Part shown: piece after piece, positions 35,208-47,168 of the stretch
Position numbering within the stretch: the first letter of the stretch is position 1
Layout: each line of letters opens with the position of its first letter
DNA from: Posidonia oceanica
Lineage: Eukaryota > Streptophyta > Magnoliopsida > Alismatales > Posidoniaceae
NCBI GenBank assembly: GCA_037176725.1
Contig: JAZBRS010000011.1
Span: 3,906,001 to 3,970,000, forward strand
DNA length: 64,000 bases
Direction: 5' to 3'
Made by a program: the position numbers and the translations under genes
The notes under the pieces: model-generated
The model's input: the letters and a program-made list of their open reading frames with translations, nothing else
What the model was told of the DNA's origin: nothing
The model's database searches: none

Positions 35208-35493
35208 TGGGTACAGAAGCTTTCTATTTTCAGAATAGAAGTAACCCGATCCTCTAAAACTAAAGACACGAAGTTGTTGTTGCCTCAGAGTGCTAACGAG
35301 ACCTCTTGCCTTAAGCCAAGATGATTGGGTTAGGAGATCTATTCTAATATCAGAAAACACAATGGCGTTTAGGAGTTGTGAAAAAACCTAAGCGCACGGC
35401 CTCCTAAACCGAAAACAAATTAGATCTAGGAAAATAAATGAAGGAAGGAAAGGAAAAAAATGCAGATGTAGCACAGAGGGTTGGCTAAAGTCG

Positions 35494-35511
35494 GTCCCAC
35501 CGTGATCGCCA
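35494..35511 (-). promoter_or_regulatory. Primer binding site of element F
   Basis: On the - strand TGGCGATCACGGTGGGAC follows the 5' LTR after a 5-base spacer. Its first six bases agree with the A and D sites (TGGCGA) but the rest differs, so F may use another tRNA or a variant of the same one. Confidence 0.7.
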
Positions 35512-35516
35512 GTTTC

Positions 35517-37180
35517 TGTAGATGTGGATTTGGGGGTGTGTAGATGAAGTAGTCGATGCTTCCATGACGTCGACGACTTGGTATGATCGGCACTCGTCGA
35601 TGGGCTGACAAGACGCCTGGGGGAGATGTACAGGATGTGGGTAGTTGGCTCACTGGATCAACGGCAGGGTGTCGTCCAGTGGCGTCCTCATGCTATGTGA
35701 GCGTGTTCCTTTCCTTCAAAACAAATAAATAGATCTGGGTAAGTCCGGGTGTAGTAAATGATAATAGAAAAGGCAGAGAATAATATAAACAAGTAGATCT
35801 AATACTAACCGGGGGTGGTTCCCTGCATGCATATGCTATGAGTCCTATTTAAGGAATGCAATAATGAAATAAAAAAAGTAGATTGGAAGAAGATACTCCC
35901 TTTACCCTCATGCTGTATGCAGTGGAGTGAGGAAGTGGAGGCACGGTTGGAGCTCTGGCTATGCTCGAGATCTCTGGAATTTAAGGTTGGGATATGGTGA
36001 TCTCTGGAATCTAGGGTTTCTGGATTGATAGTGGAGGCTAAGATTCTCTCAAGACCTAGGAATATTGCTCTCTCTTTCTCTTGATTTCTCTCTTGGATAT
36101 GAATTCCGAACCCTAAAAGTGCCTCTTCAAACCCTAAAAATGCCTCCCCCTTGAGTACTGACTCACGGGGTCTATTTATAGGTTTGTGGAGTATGGATGG
36201 ATCAAGTCAAGGAAGCTTCTAGAAGAAAATAGATATTTATAGCAAGTCGCCACAGGTATCAGCGACAAGAACAAATATCTCCCGTAAATGATGTGGAAAT
36301 GACGTGGAAGTCCGCTGACCGAGTCAAAGGAGGAGACCACGTAAGCAAGTCGTCGCTATTGCCGGCGCCTAAGCCTCAGCTGCTCCCGTAAGACCGGGTC
36401 AAACAGAGTCCACATCAGCTAGTCGCCGCACTTGCTGGCGCCTAGCTGTTGCATCAATCTAGGCCAAATTCTAGGTGGGTTTCTGATTTTAAGGGGGTGG
36501 TTTAGCTCATTAAAAACGTGTTAAAAAACAAGATATTAATCTAAAGCCACCTAGGATTTTCTAGATTGTTCTTTAATTAATTATTTTATATGATATATGT
36601 GTTATATCATATATTATATGCTAGAAAATCATATAAATATCAATAATTTACGGAAAAATGTTATAATAGCTTATAAAATTTCCGTATGTTATATTAATGC
36701 CTAGGATATTGATATTAAGTTGGAGAGAGTAGCAGGATGCTAGTACCCTGTATACGTGGCGCCTACACAGTTCAGTCGCTGCTCTGAATGGTGCCTGGCT
36801 GTGTCGCCACTTTGGGAGTCAACTAGCTAGTTTTTTGCATTTTTAGCCCTGTCTTTTAAGTTTGATCCAGAGAAATATGATAAAAGTCCAGAAACCTTCA
36901 GAGATTCCAAGAAATCATAAAAACATCTTCTTTAACTCAAATCTGCCACGGATTTGAGTGGAATAAGGAGTGTTCAAGATACTCAAACTTGCCACTAGTT
37001 TGAGTGAGTCAGCTTTGCCACAGCTAACGACCTTGAGCTAAGTAAAATCAAGCATTGTTTTTAAGCAAATCATGAAAAATCCAGAAAATACGTTATTAAG
37101 CCTTAGTTATGTGACTCAGGGTGCCTCAGAAGTTCTTATCCTCTATGAACTCTCAGAAATGCAAAAATGGAATATCTACA
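35517..37180 (-). repeat. 5' LTR of element F
   Basis: 1664 bp, nearly identical to 21898-23559. TATA box on the - strand at 36172-36181. The target copy AGTTC follows at 37181. Confidence 0.92.
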
Positions 37181-37185
37181 AGTTC

Positions 37186-37980
37186 GTGCACGGAGGAGGC
37201 TACCGACGTCAGGAGCTTGCGGCCGACGTCGTTCCAGGCGGCGGTGAGGCTAAACGCAGCGGTGGAGTGTGGAAGGAGTTCGGAGGCACTCGAGGGTCTC
37301 TCTCCCACTCTCTAAATTCTCTCAAAGTGTTCTCCACCTCCCCCTTTTCTCTGAATCTCTCTCTGAATTTAAATCGGTTCTCTCTGTCTGTTTCGGTTAA
37401 ACTCTCTAAAAATTTCCCCTCCTTTCGTTCCTCCGATTGGGTTCTGTTGGGAGGCCCCCCCGTGTGTGTTGTGAGTCGTGGGTTTTGTTGGTTTCCAATT
37501 GGTGGCAGTTGCTGCTGTGAGTGGGTTGTGGGTGAAGGAGTTGGGTTGCTGTGTGAGTTGGGTCGTGGATGATGGTTGCAGTTGGGCTGTGTTGGTGCAA
37601 TGAGGTGGTAAATTGTGTGGGTGCATAAGTGGTGAGAGATCATGGGTGAAGGAGTTGATGCTGTGGTCGTGGGTTGCTGAAGTGTGGTTGAAGAAGAGAA
37701 ATGAAAAATGGAATGCAGAGGGGTTGAATTGGGCTGAAGGAGGGAAAATGCAGTGTGGATAAATGGAGGTAGGCTTAGTGGGCTTGAGTGTAGGTTTGAG
37801 TGTAGTATGGGCTTTTAGTGTAGGAGAGGAAAATGGGTTTAGGGTTTGGTTTAAGGGGATTTCTAGGGTTTTGGTTGTGGGGATTTCTAGGGTTTTGGAG
37901 TGGTTGTGGGCTTGCCTGAACCGAGCACATCCTCTGGATAAAACCACCGACACATGGGGTCAAAATGGGGTGTCTATACA
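37186..37980 (-). repeat. LTR G, right part (its 5' end), - strand
   Basis: On the - strand it starts TGTATAGACACCCCATTTTG at 37980, next to Athila sequence (flank CACCA). It runs through a Pro/Ser-rich-looking stretch and a GC-rich part to the AGTTC target of F, and continues at 21897. Frames here on the - strand have no domain. No polypurine tract or primer site is visible beside it, so whether G was a full element or a solo LTR is open. Confidence 0.75.
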
Positions 37981-38718
37981 CACCAAACCAAGTAAATTAC
38001 CCCTCTATTAAGATCAACATTGCTCTAATCAAAACAATTATAGAATTCTTCTACTAAGTGGGGTACCCAATAATGATTATTGGTGGCATGCAACAAATAA
38101 TGATATCCTCTAATTAGAATTTGTTCCTTAAAGAAACTACCATAAATACCAAATATTTCATCAAATTTTTTCTCAGGAAACACTCCTCTCCTAGCATTAT
38201 CATTCATATTAGCTAATTAATGATACAATATGATATTAAAATTTTAGCCTAAAAATGATGAGCAGTAACGAGATTAGGAGAGGATTTGCTTACTTCCCCC
38301 AAAGTGGGGGGATGATCACTCGACGGCTGGCATTTTCCTCAGATCCGGCGCCTGGGAGGCGTTTGATGACAAATATGGTGCCTAGTAGGCGGCTGAAAAG
38401 GAGTAAACGACGAAAAATATATATAGAGATGATTATATTCTAAGAGTCTGACGGGCTGAAGAAGAAAAATGAAGAATGATCGAGATCTAGAACATGTGTG
38501 GCGTCCTAGGAGCTTTCCGGCGCTTGGTGGGCATCCTGCCGGTGGGTCTGCTGGTCCGGCGATGGGTGGAGATCGTGGAAGGGAAGGTGCGGCTCGGGAG
38601 AAGAAGTGATTTTGGGATTTTATGTTTAGAATAGGAGTTGTTAGGTTTTTATGTTATAAGTGGACAAATTGTCCATTTCACCCTACACTTGTCAAGAATA
38701 GCCCTTAGGTTCTTCTTA

Positions 38719-38749
<31 letters not shown>

Positions 38750-38880
38750 TTTTTCTTTTTGTTTTCTTTTTGTTTGTTTGTTTGTTTTTTTTTTTGCTTT
38801 GAGAGGTTGAAATAAATCAAATTAATACACATGAACATGTAAGACGCACTATGTACATATTTACAAAATGTTTCCACAAC
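37981..38880 (-). other. Non-coding sequence downstream of the Athila integrase
   Basis: No ORF. It contains GC-rich short inverted repeats of 6-5-6 form near 38337-38400 (for example GGTGCC-N5-GGCGGC), a (TTA)n microsatellite at about 38720-38748 and a T-rich tract to 38797. It is probably the 3' region of the Athila element, but no LTR terminus could be fixed. Confidence 0.5.
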
Positions 38881-40165
38881 TTACCCAAGATATTGAGGGT
38901 CATGAAGAACCATGCCATCACCTTTCTTTTCAGTGGATAATTCCAAAAACGGTTTTAAACGTTGACCATTGACCTTAAAAATTTCATCGTTCTTTGGATT
39001 TTCAATTTTTATAGCTCCATAAGGATATACAACTTTCACCACATCAGGTCCAGTCCACCTGGACATTAATTTTTCTGGAAATAGGTGAAGCCTAGAATTG
39101 TAAAGGAGCACTTTCTGATTTGGTAAAAATGATTTCCTTAGAATTCTTTTATCATGAAAGATTTTGGTTTTCTCCTTAGTGATTTTCGAGTTCTCATACG
39201 CTTCATTCCTCAATTCTTCAAGTTCAGCTAATTGTAATTTTCTTTTCTACCCCACTGATTCTAAGTCCAGGTTTAATTGCTTGATAGCCCAAAATGCCTT
39301 ATGTTCTAACTCGACAGGTAGATGACAAGCTTTTCCAAAAACAAGCCTATAAGGAGACATGCCTAGGTTGGTCTTAAATGCGGTTCGATAGGCCCACAGT
39401 GCATCATTTAGTTTCTTGGACCAGTCCTTCCTATTGGGCTTGACAACCTTTTCTAAAATTTGCTTGATTTGTTGGTTAGACACTTCCACTTGGCCACTTG
39501 TTTGAGGATGATATGGAGTGGCAAGCTTGTGGGTGATAGAATACTTTTTCATCAAGGCTTCAAATGATCGGTTACAAAAATATGTGCCCTTATCACTAAT
39601 GATGGCTCGTGGCATACCAAACCTAGGAAAAATATGTGATTTTAGAAATTCAATTACCACCTTGTTGTCATTGGATTTACATGGTATAGCCTCTATCCAT
39701 GTGGACACATAATCAACTGCCACTAGAATGTATAAATAGCCATGAGAATTAGGAAATTGGTCTATAAAATCAATCCCCCACACATCAAAAATCTCCATTT
39801 TCAATATGGATTGTAATGGCATCATATTCCTTCTTGTGATCTTACCCAACTGTTGACACCTATTACAACTCTTACAGTATTCAAAAGCATCCTTAAACAG
39901 AGTGGGCCAATAAAATCCACATTGAAGCACCTTGACAACTGTCTTCTTAGGCCCAAAATGACCTCCACAAGCCTGATCATGGCAAAAAGATAAAACACTC
40001 ATAACTTCTTGGTCTGGAATGCATCTCCTAACGATCTGGACAGGACAGTATTTAAAGAGATACGGATCATCCCAATGGAAGAACTTGACTTGGGACATGA
40101 ATATGTATCTATCCGGTTTGGTCCACTCTGGTGGAATTTTACCAGTCACTAGGTAATTTACTATG
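38881..40165 (-). pseudogene. Athila-lineage integrase, truncated
   Basis: On the - strand: [16 protein letters not shown], then the zinc finger ([22 protein letters not shown]), the catalytic core ([30 protein letters not shown]) and the typical Athila segment ending [24 protein letters not shown] at 39247-39249 breaks the chain; the same frame continues to about 38881 with VLLYNSRLHLFPEKLMSRW and KVNGQRLKPF, the C-terminal fold. The N-terminal side is cut at 40165 by element D; the apparent start codon further right lies in the LTR of D. This is a different lineage from its neighbours. Confidence 0.9.
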
Positions 40166-42808
40166 TGTAGACACCCCATTTTTGCTGGTACTCGTCAGTG
40201 GACACCTCCGAAAGAACAAACCTGGTTGCGGCGAACTTAAGCTCACTCCTCACACCTAAAACACATCAAAACCTAGTTCACAATAAAGCCCAGGCCCATC
40301 AACAGCCCAGCACACCCTGGAATAGGCTTAAATCCAACCACTGACCTCTGATACAGTCTCAATGTCTCTAGACGGCGTCATCTCATGACGTCTATAGAAG
40401 ACGGCATCATCCAGTGGCTACACAAGACGTAGACAAGTGGCGTGCTGTTCAGGCGTGTATTGCTGGTGCGATGCTCTGTTTCAGTTAAAACTCTCAAAAA
40501 GGTTTCTTTTGCCATTCCACTCGGGTAAACCTCAGATCCCTACCTCCCATTGGTCCTCGCGGATCTGGGCGTGCACTCCTTTGCATCTAGACCATCAAGC
40601 CCTCAATCCCAAACCTATTTCCCATCTAATCCCACTCCATTTGAATCCACGCCATGCATTTCCCACGTCGTTAACCAACAACATCCGTGTCATTGGCCTC
40701 CCTATAAAAACACGTCCACCTTCCTTAGTTTATAGCCCCACAATCCCCCGACTACTCTCAGAATTCCCGAATCTTTGAGCTAGAATCTCTGCCTTCCTCG
40801 AGTGTTCCTGTGAGAAACCCAGCTCCTGTCCGAGTCCTTCTCCGGTGAGCCACCTGCAGTCCCGCAACCTTACTCCACCTCCTCTACATTCCCAGTCTCG
40901 AGTGAGAGAGTGAGCCCCGCGTCCAGCCACTGCATCCTGCTGTCTATCCACCGCGATCGACGCCGACGTCTCCGAACAGTCACCGAGAACACGCGTTGAT
41001 TCTTCCTCAGGTGAGCATCCTTATCCCTTAGCGTAATGTAGTTCCTTTACGCTCTGTTAGCTTGCAATTTACTTCGCTTTCCGCCGCCGTTTTCTGGTTT
41101 TGTTTCATCACCGGCGTAATGCATTCTGGGACGTGTTCGTGGCTTCGAGTTCGGCACATGGCCGATGAACTCTGAACTGGACAGGTCCCTACATTCCCAC
41201 TTGCACCCCAGTCCTGTGGTGATGCCCTTCGGCCCTCCTCGGCTGTATCCACAGCCGACCGCCTCTTCCATGGTGGAGGAGTCCGATGAGGTCGAGTGGG
41301 ACGGGTGACCGACGTTTTCTTTCTATTTTTACACATGCATTGCATCCCGAAGACCCGCCTGCCCTCCATGACCTCCGACATAAGCTGCAACGACGCTCGA
41401 TGGGATTCACAGCCGTGATAGTGGCCGACGACCCACTCATTTCCCGCGTTGCGCAACGGAGGTGGAGAGGCCAAATCATGCATGCTTTTCTCTATTTTTA
41501 GCTTCCTGTGGTGCATTGTCTTCCTCTCTAGCTTCCTCGATCATAGTTTATTTGATTTCAATCTTGTATGCCGTTTGATTGAGCGACGAAGCTGTGGTCT
41601 GACTGCATTTCCTGACGCAAACAAGACAAGCAGTTGGAGGCGACGTATTGATATGGTGTGACTTCTGAGCACATCTATCAAGAGTGCCTATCCAGCGTGC
41701 CTCACTAGCGCGCAGCCTGAAATCGGGGCAGACCTACAACCGAGTTGCTTTCTGTCCCTTTACCTTTTATAACTGCTTTACATTCTATTTTGGTTTCCAT
41801 GATCTTCGTTTACTTGGTTTTTCCTTCGGTATGCCAAGTTATTTGTGCTTTGAACTCGTGGATCTCTCTGTGATTCTGGGAACGCACCTTGTGAGCGGCA
41901 TGATCTAACACTATATATCCGCGTGACTTCTGAGCGCATGGGCAATGCGGCTAGATCCGGCACGTCTCTCAAGCGCGCAACCTGAGCCTAGAGTAGATCA
42001 TTTACAGAGTCGTGACTCTCTGTTTACTCGTTGATTATCTATTCAGTTTGCTCCTATTTCCTTTCCTTGCTTGTTTTAATCGCTCTGCATGATTTCCGAA
42101 GTTTTGATTTCCGATTGCATGCATAGAGCGATGATGATTACTACCTGGAGTTCATTTGAATTATCGGCACGATGATTGTGCGGGCATCCCCAGCAGATGA
42201 TCCCAGCGTGTCTTATTAGCGCGAGTGCTCAGTTCAATATTAGAACACTGGCAGCGTGGCTGAGCTCAGTTTTCATGTTTTAAACGCATCATCTCTATCC
42301 AGATCCTATTTACTAGTATTCTGCATATCTGCAAAAGTCATAGCATAGCATCCTTGCATCTTGCTCCTCGAGTATACATTAATTGGAATGATTCGCCTAC
42401 ATTGGCTATATGAGAACGGATTTGGCCCAGGAAGACCTACTCCTTCCGATGCGTTGGAGGTACCTAATACCTTCCCCACGCGTAACAGGAGTCCTTACCC
42501 TTTCTCTGGACCGCATCAACCTCGTGTCGCATCATTTTGGGTTGGATTACATGTTTTCTTTTGCATCGCATTGCATGTTTCCTTACCTTTCTTTTTCTGA
42601 ATTTAACAGACTAGGTGGCGACTCCCTTTTTCTTTCTTTGTCTTTTATCTTTATGCCATTTTCCCCTTGTTTCGGTGTTTTCGAGTCGAGTATCCATCCT
42701 CGGATTCACCCACATATTCCGTGATCCCTCGAATCGTCGATCGGCGCGTGCGAGCTCTTGGCCGCGAGTGCCCAAAGGTCGTTGGGACCCTCCCGAGGTT
42801 CGATCACA
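40166..42808 (+). repeat. 5' LTR of element D
   Basis: Starts TGTAGACACCCC. The end is set at ...GATCACA (42808) before a six-base spacer and the primer binding site; it lacks the ATTACTACA end of its relatives, so the boundary is less sure. It contains a TATA box, GACGGC/GACGTC-type short repeats at 40373-40437, and the conserved core TACCTAATACCTTCCCC near 42462. Confidence 0.82.
40703..40710 (+). promoter_or_regulatory. TATA box of LTR D
   Basis: CTATAAAAA in the middle of the LTR fits the plant TATA consensus; a pyrimidine-rich start region follows within 40 bp. Confidence 0.6.
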
Positions 42809-42814
42809 GGAAAG

Positions 42815-42832
42815 TGGCGACTCTACTGGGGA
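42815..42832 (+). promoter_or_regulatory. Primer binding site of element D
   Basis: TGGCGACTCTACTGGGGA fits the Ogre/Tat tRNA-Arg consensus exactly. Confidence 0.88.
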
Positions 42833-43877
42833 TTACAGACTAATCCGGCTTCTGTTCTCGCCTCTTCTGTTCTTGCTTTATAGCCTTTTCTTGCTTAGCT
42901 TAAATTGCTTCATTTTACACGAACATGTTATGACACACACATGCACATACCATGCTTGTATATGCCTTTTGATGTGTTGAATGTCTTCCATTCTCACTAA
43001 TCATGGTACACAACACCAACACATGCTATGTTCATGCCTTTTGAAGTGATACATGATGAATGCTTGCCATGTTTCCTTGTTTTCTTCCCCTCTTGCATTA
43101 TACCTAAGGATGATTAGAGATGTGATTGCCTCCCCCTTGGTTTAACCTAAAAAATGCAAGAAAAAGAGCATCTAGGCCAACTAGAGCATACACTCACTTT
43201 TCATCCCCTTTGGTTAAAAAACGTGCAAGTAAAAAGAACTTTAATAATATTTGCATGATTGATCATATAGGACATGCATCTTCTCATCCCCGAGTCCACC
43301 TATCAGTCTGAGAAGGATGGGTCAGGTCTCTCGTTCTTTGGCTTCGGCGTAGGATGGGTTGGTCAGTCTGTCCCCCCATGTATGGGGTCGTGTCGGTGTT
43401 TGTAGTGGGTACAAGCTCATTGCTACTGCATGAGTCAAGGCCACGATTCACCACTCGTCTGTCTTTCACCCTTGGCTTTGGTTGGGATGAGAGAAAGGCG
43501 GGGACCTATCTTTCTATCGTGAGTCGGAGACCTATACACCTGTGAGAATCCGAAGTAGACAGCCTATTAGGACACACTAGATTTGGTGAGAGAGAGCATA
43601 CTAGAGAGCATTCATGTGTGCCATTCATACCACAATTAAAAACATTTGCATCTTGCTTCCAGGTTCTAACACCTGCTTTGTTTGTGTTTGTCCCTCAGGT
43701 TAGTGAGCGAGTTCCCTAGTCGGTGCTCGAGTTTTGTTTCCTTGCTCACACCCCTGTGGTGACTTTCTTCTCAACCGTCCCTTCCCGAGTTATTGGTCAA
43801 GTTCGACGATAGCTCGTCTTAGGCGTCGTCCCCCTTTCCCCTACCGCAGTCCAGTTTTTACTCGCTCACGGTCAGCT
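42833..43877 (+). other. Leader of element D
   Basis: Non-coding; colinear with the leader of A (2611-3809), with clear blocks near 42960-43060 and 43690-43870. Confidence 0.75.
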
Positions 43878-44127
43878 ATGGCCCAGTTCACCAGTGAGCC
43901 TCAACCTTCTATTGCTTTGGAGGAGGTTTCCATTACGGTCTCCCCCTCTCACACTATGGTTCCTACTGCCTCTTTTTCTCCCCATGTGTCCCACCCTTCG
44001 GTGATTGAGGAGCCTCGTTTTGTTTTCGGACGTTGGGTTGCCCGCCCAGAGCCTGCCACTGAGTTTGTTACGGTGACCACCACTCGTGCTCCAGGGGCAT
44101 CCTTTGCTCCTCCTCCTTCCCAAGGCT
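43878..44127 (+). pseudogene. gag: gag N-terminal fragment of element D
   Basis: ATG at 43878 opens 83 codons without a stop (MAQFTSEPQPSIALEEVSIT onward), Ser/Pro/Thr-rich. It aligns with the stop-broken start of gag in A at 3810. The reading frame runs into the terminus of LTR C, where it stops. The ATG 144 bases upstream is in the leader and not conserved in A. Confidence 0.75.
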
Positions 44128-45079
44128 TGTAGTAATCCTAAATTTTAATTGCCCATGCACATTACCAAAGCTTGTGTGCACGGATCAAAATAGGCTCACT
44201 ATATGCGGCTGGATCCGAGGGAAGAACTCGACTCGAAAACATTGGCAAAAGAAAAGAAAAGAAAAGAAATGATAAGACAATTCGGAGTCGCCACCGGGTC
44301 TATTGAATTGGAAGACAAGGAAAACCAGAGGGTAAAGCATGAAAAGACACACTGAACCGGATACAAGGAGGGGCAAAGAGATGTAAGGATAAGCTAAGCT
44401 ATGCTATGCCATGACTCAGGCCTAGGATAAAGGAAAGGTCGATGCGAGCCAAGAGAAAGGGCAAGGACTCCTGTTACGCACGGGGAAGGTGTTAGGCACC
44501 CCCGATACGTCCGAGAGTCGGTCTTTCTTAGGCAATCTCGCGCTTATGCAGGGAATTGCTAGCCTAATGCCTAAATGCCTTAAATGCTTACCTATTATGC
44601 ATTGGAAATAAATGTGCTATCTAAGTGCTCAGCCACGCTACTAGTGTTCTGAACTGGGCGGACCCTGGTTCGTGAGAACTCCTAAGCAGTAAGCATCACG
44701 GCCCTATATGCAGATGCAAGCGATAAAACAAAACAGCGGGAAAACCAAGCAATGTAAGCGACATGCGAGCGATAAAGCAAAACAGGCGCGAAAAACGGTG
44801 TGAAAATGCAGAAAACAATGCAAGACACGGAAAACAATGCAAAAAGCGGAAAGCTATGCAAAGGGGGTGCAGAAAACCATGCAGCGGAGCGAGAAACGAT
44901 GCAAAACGCAAAAAACAGAGCAAAGCACAAAAAACGAGGCAAAGTAGGGTGCAAAATAAATACAAAGGGGTGGGCAACATGCATTGGGGTTGCAGCAAGC
45001 CAAAGAAGTGATAAAATGCGAGAAACAGCGAACGAAACAAAATCTGCGCTTTAAAACGGCTGTCAGCCATCTGCAAGCA

Positions 45080-45135
45080 TTGGACGCTGGCAACACCAGC
45101 GTCCAACGTTGGACGCTAGGAGAGCCCGCGTCCAA
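45080..45135. repeat. 56-bp inverted-repeat cassette 1 in LTR C
   Basis: TTGGACGC-N11-GCGTCCAA, CG, TTGGACGC-N11-GCGTCCAA. Where the two units meet, GCGTCCAACGTTGGACGC is a perfect 18-bp palindrome. Confidence 0.9.
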
Positions 45136-45320
45136 CACCCACTGCTGACAGACAGCATGCATTCTTTTGAAAATCCATGCATTCTAACTATATGGATGTA
45201 ATACAGATGCAAATGTGCAGCTACATGGGTGCTAGACATGCAGGTCTATCCTAACAGAAAGATAGAAGAGGAATCAGAGCAAGGAGCCAACCAGAATCCA
45301 AGATTCAAGCTAGCAGGTTG

Positions 45321-45376
45321 TTGGACGCCTATAGGCTGGGCGTCCAACGTTAGACACCAGAGAGGCTGGCGTCCAA
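45321..45376. repeat. 56-bp inverted-repeat cassette 2 in LTR C
   Basis: The same 8-11-8 geometry twice with a 2-base link; the second left arm is mutated (TTAGACAC). Confidence 0.85.
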
Positions 45377-45551
45377 CAAGAATAGAAGGCAGAGGGGAGA
45401 AAAGATGCAAACAAGTGATAGAGGAGAGTTGGGATCATGCATTTGGGTCTCTGGAGTTGAGCATGGAGCAAGCAAGCAAGCATGGGAGGCAAACTAAAAT
45501 CAAACAAGCCTTACCTGTGCTGAGTGCCAGGCTAGAGGCACAACCAGAGTG

Positions 45552-45607
45552 TTGGACGCGAGCTAGGCCAGCGTCCAACATTGGACGCCAGCACTAGCAG
45601 CGTACAA
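45552..45607. repeat. 56-bp inverted-repeat cassette 3 in LTR C
   Basis: Two 27-bp units with a CA link; the last right arm reads GCGTACAA. Confidence 0.85.
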
Positions 45608-45782
45608 CGCTCTAGGAGGCACAACACACAGAAAGCATGCATAAAAACAAGCAAATAAATTAATGGAAGCTTAAGAACAACTGCTACTGAAGCTAAACAT
45701 GCATAAGAACACAGGAGGCAAACAAATAAGCAAGATCAGAGAGGCATGCAAGCTTTAAACAAGTGCATGAGAAGCCAGGACG

Positions 45783-45838
45783 TTGGACGCTAGAGCCAAC
45801 AGCGTCCAATGTTGGACGTTGAAGGCTCTGGCGTCCAA
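45783..45838. repeat. 56-bp inverted-repeat cassette 4 in LTR C
   Basis: Two 27-bp units with a TG link; one arm reads TTGGACGT. Confidence 0.85.
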
Positions 45839-46174
45839 CGACCCAGACCAGCAGACTTACCTGTTCTAAAGGGGGAGCTCAGCTCTACCCCACCTAGATG
45901 CATGCAAATACTTTAAAGGCATGTAGGGAACTAACAGGAGCATGCACAGCAAACATGGCAAACATTTAATACAAGGAGGCAAGATAAAAGAAGGTATGCA
46001 TAAGAGGAGAAAGCTTAAGACTTGCAAAGAGGAGTACATGGCTTAAAGACATCCTAGCAAGCCTAAGCATGGTTGCCATAGGCGCCAGGCATCTCTAAAT
46101 AGGCATGGATGAGATTATAACATCAAAAATATGCATGGAGTAGGCATGGCAGCAAGGCAAAGCAAGCAGAGGTG

Positions 46175-46230
46175 TTGGACACTAGGTGAACCAGCGTCCA
46201 ACGTTGGACGCGGCTCATCCTAGCGTCCAA
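46175..46230. repeat. 56-bp inverted-repeat cassette 5 in LTR C
   Basis: Two 27-bp units with a CG link; the first arm reads TTGGACAC. Confidence 0.85.
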
Positions 46231-46413
46231 CAAAGGCAGCAGATAGACTGATCATTAAGCATGCCAAAAGCATTCAAACACGCATGGAACCAATTGATAA
46301 GCATGGTATAACATTAGAGAGCATTAAGGGAAGCATATGGCATATATTTGCAAAGAGGCATGCAAAGGAAAAGCATGGGAAGCATTCAAACAAGGGCAAA
46401 GCAAAGCAGGCCG

Positions 46414-46468
46414 TTGGACGCCAGCCTATGCCACGTCCAACGTTGGACGCACCAGTTGGTGTGTCCAA
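46414..46468. repeat. 55-bp inverted-repeat cassette 6 in LTR C
   Basis: Two units, the second with a 10-base centre that is nearly self-complementary (ACCAGTTGGT). LTR H has the counterpart at 63249-63304, where the centre is the perfect palindrome ACCAGCTGGT. Confidence 0.85.
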
Positions 46469-47168
46469 CACACTGAACTTCCTTTTAGATGTGAATCACA
46501 TCCAAAAGGAGCTAAAAGCATGTAAACTTGCATGGATACGTAGCACTATGCATGCATGACTACAGGGGATAGGTGGCTTACCGTTTCGTGGGCTGGACTG
46601 GCGGCTTCACCTCGTTCGCCGGAGTTGCAGGTGTGTGCACGGCAGCAAGTTCAGCGGGCTTGCCTGAGCTGCTCGGAGCGCCGGAGGAGCTAGCAAAGCA
46701 TTAGGGACGGAGAGGGGAGTGCCTTCTTGCTCTTGGAAGTGGGAATTCTCTCGTAAGCTTTGTGTGGTGTCTCTGGCAATGGCTTGAAGTCTCGATTTTG
46801 TGCAAATGCTGCATGGGTTCTTAAGCTTGGTAGAGGATTTGCAGGCCAAATTCTGGGCTTGGCAGGTGCTGGCAGGTGCGGGTGAGAGTGTAGAGGCCAT
46901 GTGCGATGTCAGAGGAGGGCGTGGGCAATGGCAGGAGGCCAGTGAAGGTGAGGCGGTGGCTAACATGGTCGGCGAAAGTCAGGCCTGTCAGTGAGGGCTT
47001 AGAGGGCGGGTTTTGGGCTGATATGGAGGAGATAGGTAGTAAGTGAGGCTTGGAAGGTAGTGGCTGGCGTGGAGTGGAGGAAGGGACGGGTAGTAAGTGT
47101 GGGGAGGCGGTGGAGTGGACGGGCGGTGAGCCGATGGGGGCGGAGCTGCCGCTGCTGCACTTGAGTCG

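Larger units (their letters stand above)
33911..35493 (-). other. Leader of element F
   Basis: About 1.6 kb between primer binding site and gag on the - strand with no ORF. It contains the inverted-repeat cassettes at 34315-34363 and 35131-35207. Confidence 0.7.
21898..37180 (-). mobile_element. Element F: gag-only, non-autonomous Tat-like LTR element
   Basis: Two 1.66 kb LTRs (21898-23559 and 35517-37180), flanked by the 5-bp direct repeat AGTTC at 21893-21897 and 37181-37185, prove a complete insertion. On the - strand the order is 5' LTR, primer binding site (35494-35511), leader, gag (33910-31576), 3' region, polypurine tract (23560-23576), 3' LTR. Without solo LTR E the element is about 9.4 kb. 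No protease, RT, RNase H or integrase is present, so it must rely on a helper; this is the TR-GAG type of non-autonomous element. The LTRs differ by only a few percent by eye. Confidence 0.9.
40166..44127 (+). mobile_element. Element D: Tat-lineage element, 5' part only
   Basis: LTR, primer binding site, leader and the start of gag, cut at 44127 by element C. The target is Athila pol (flank CTATG at 40161-40165). The rest of D should lie beyond the material inserted into it; none is recognised in this window. Confidence 0.85.

Noticed and set aside
40166..40179. Start codon of the Athila integrase frame
   Set aside because: The ATG and the first codons lie in the inserted LTR of D; the Athila sequence begins only at 40165 on the - strand.
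45080..45135. The palindromic cassettes as MITEs or other small DNA transposons
   Set aside because: No flanking target duplications were seen, and the units occur as fixed-spacing multimers at the same positions in different LTR copies.
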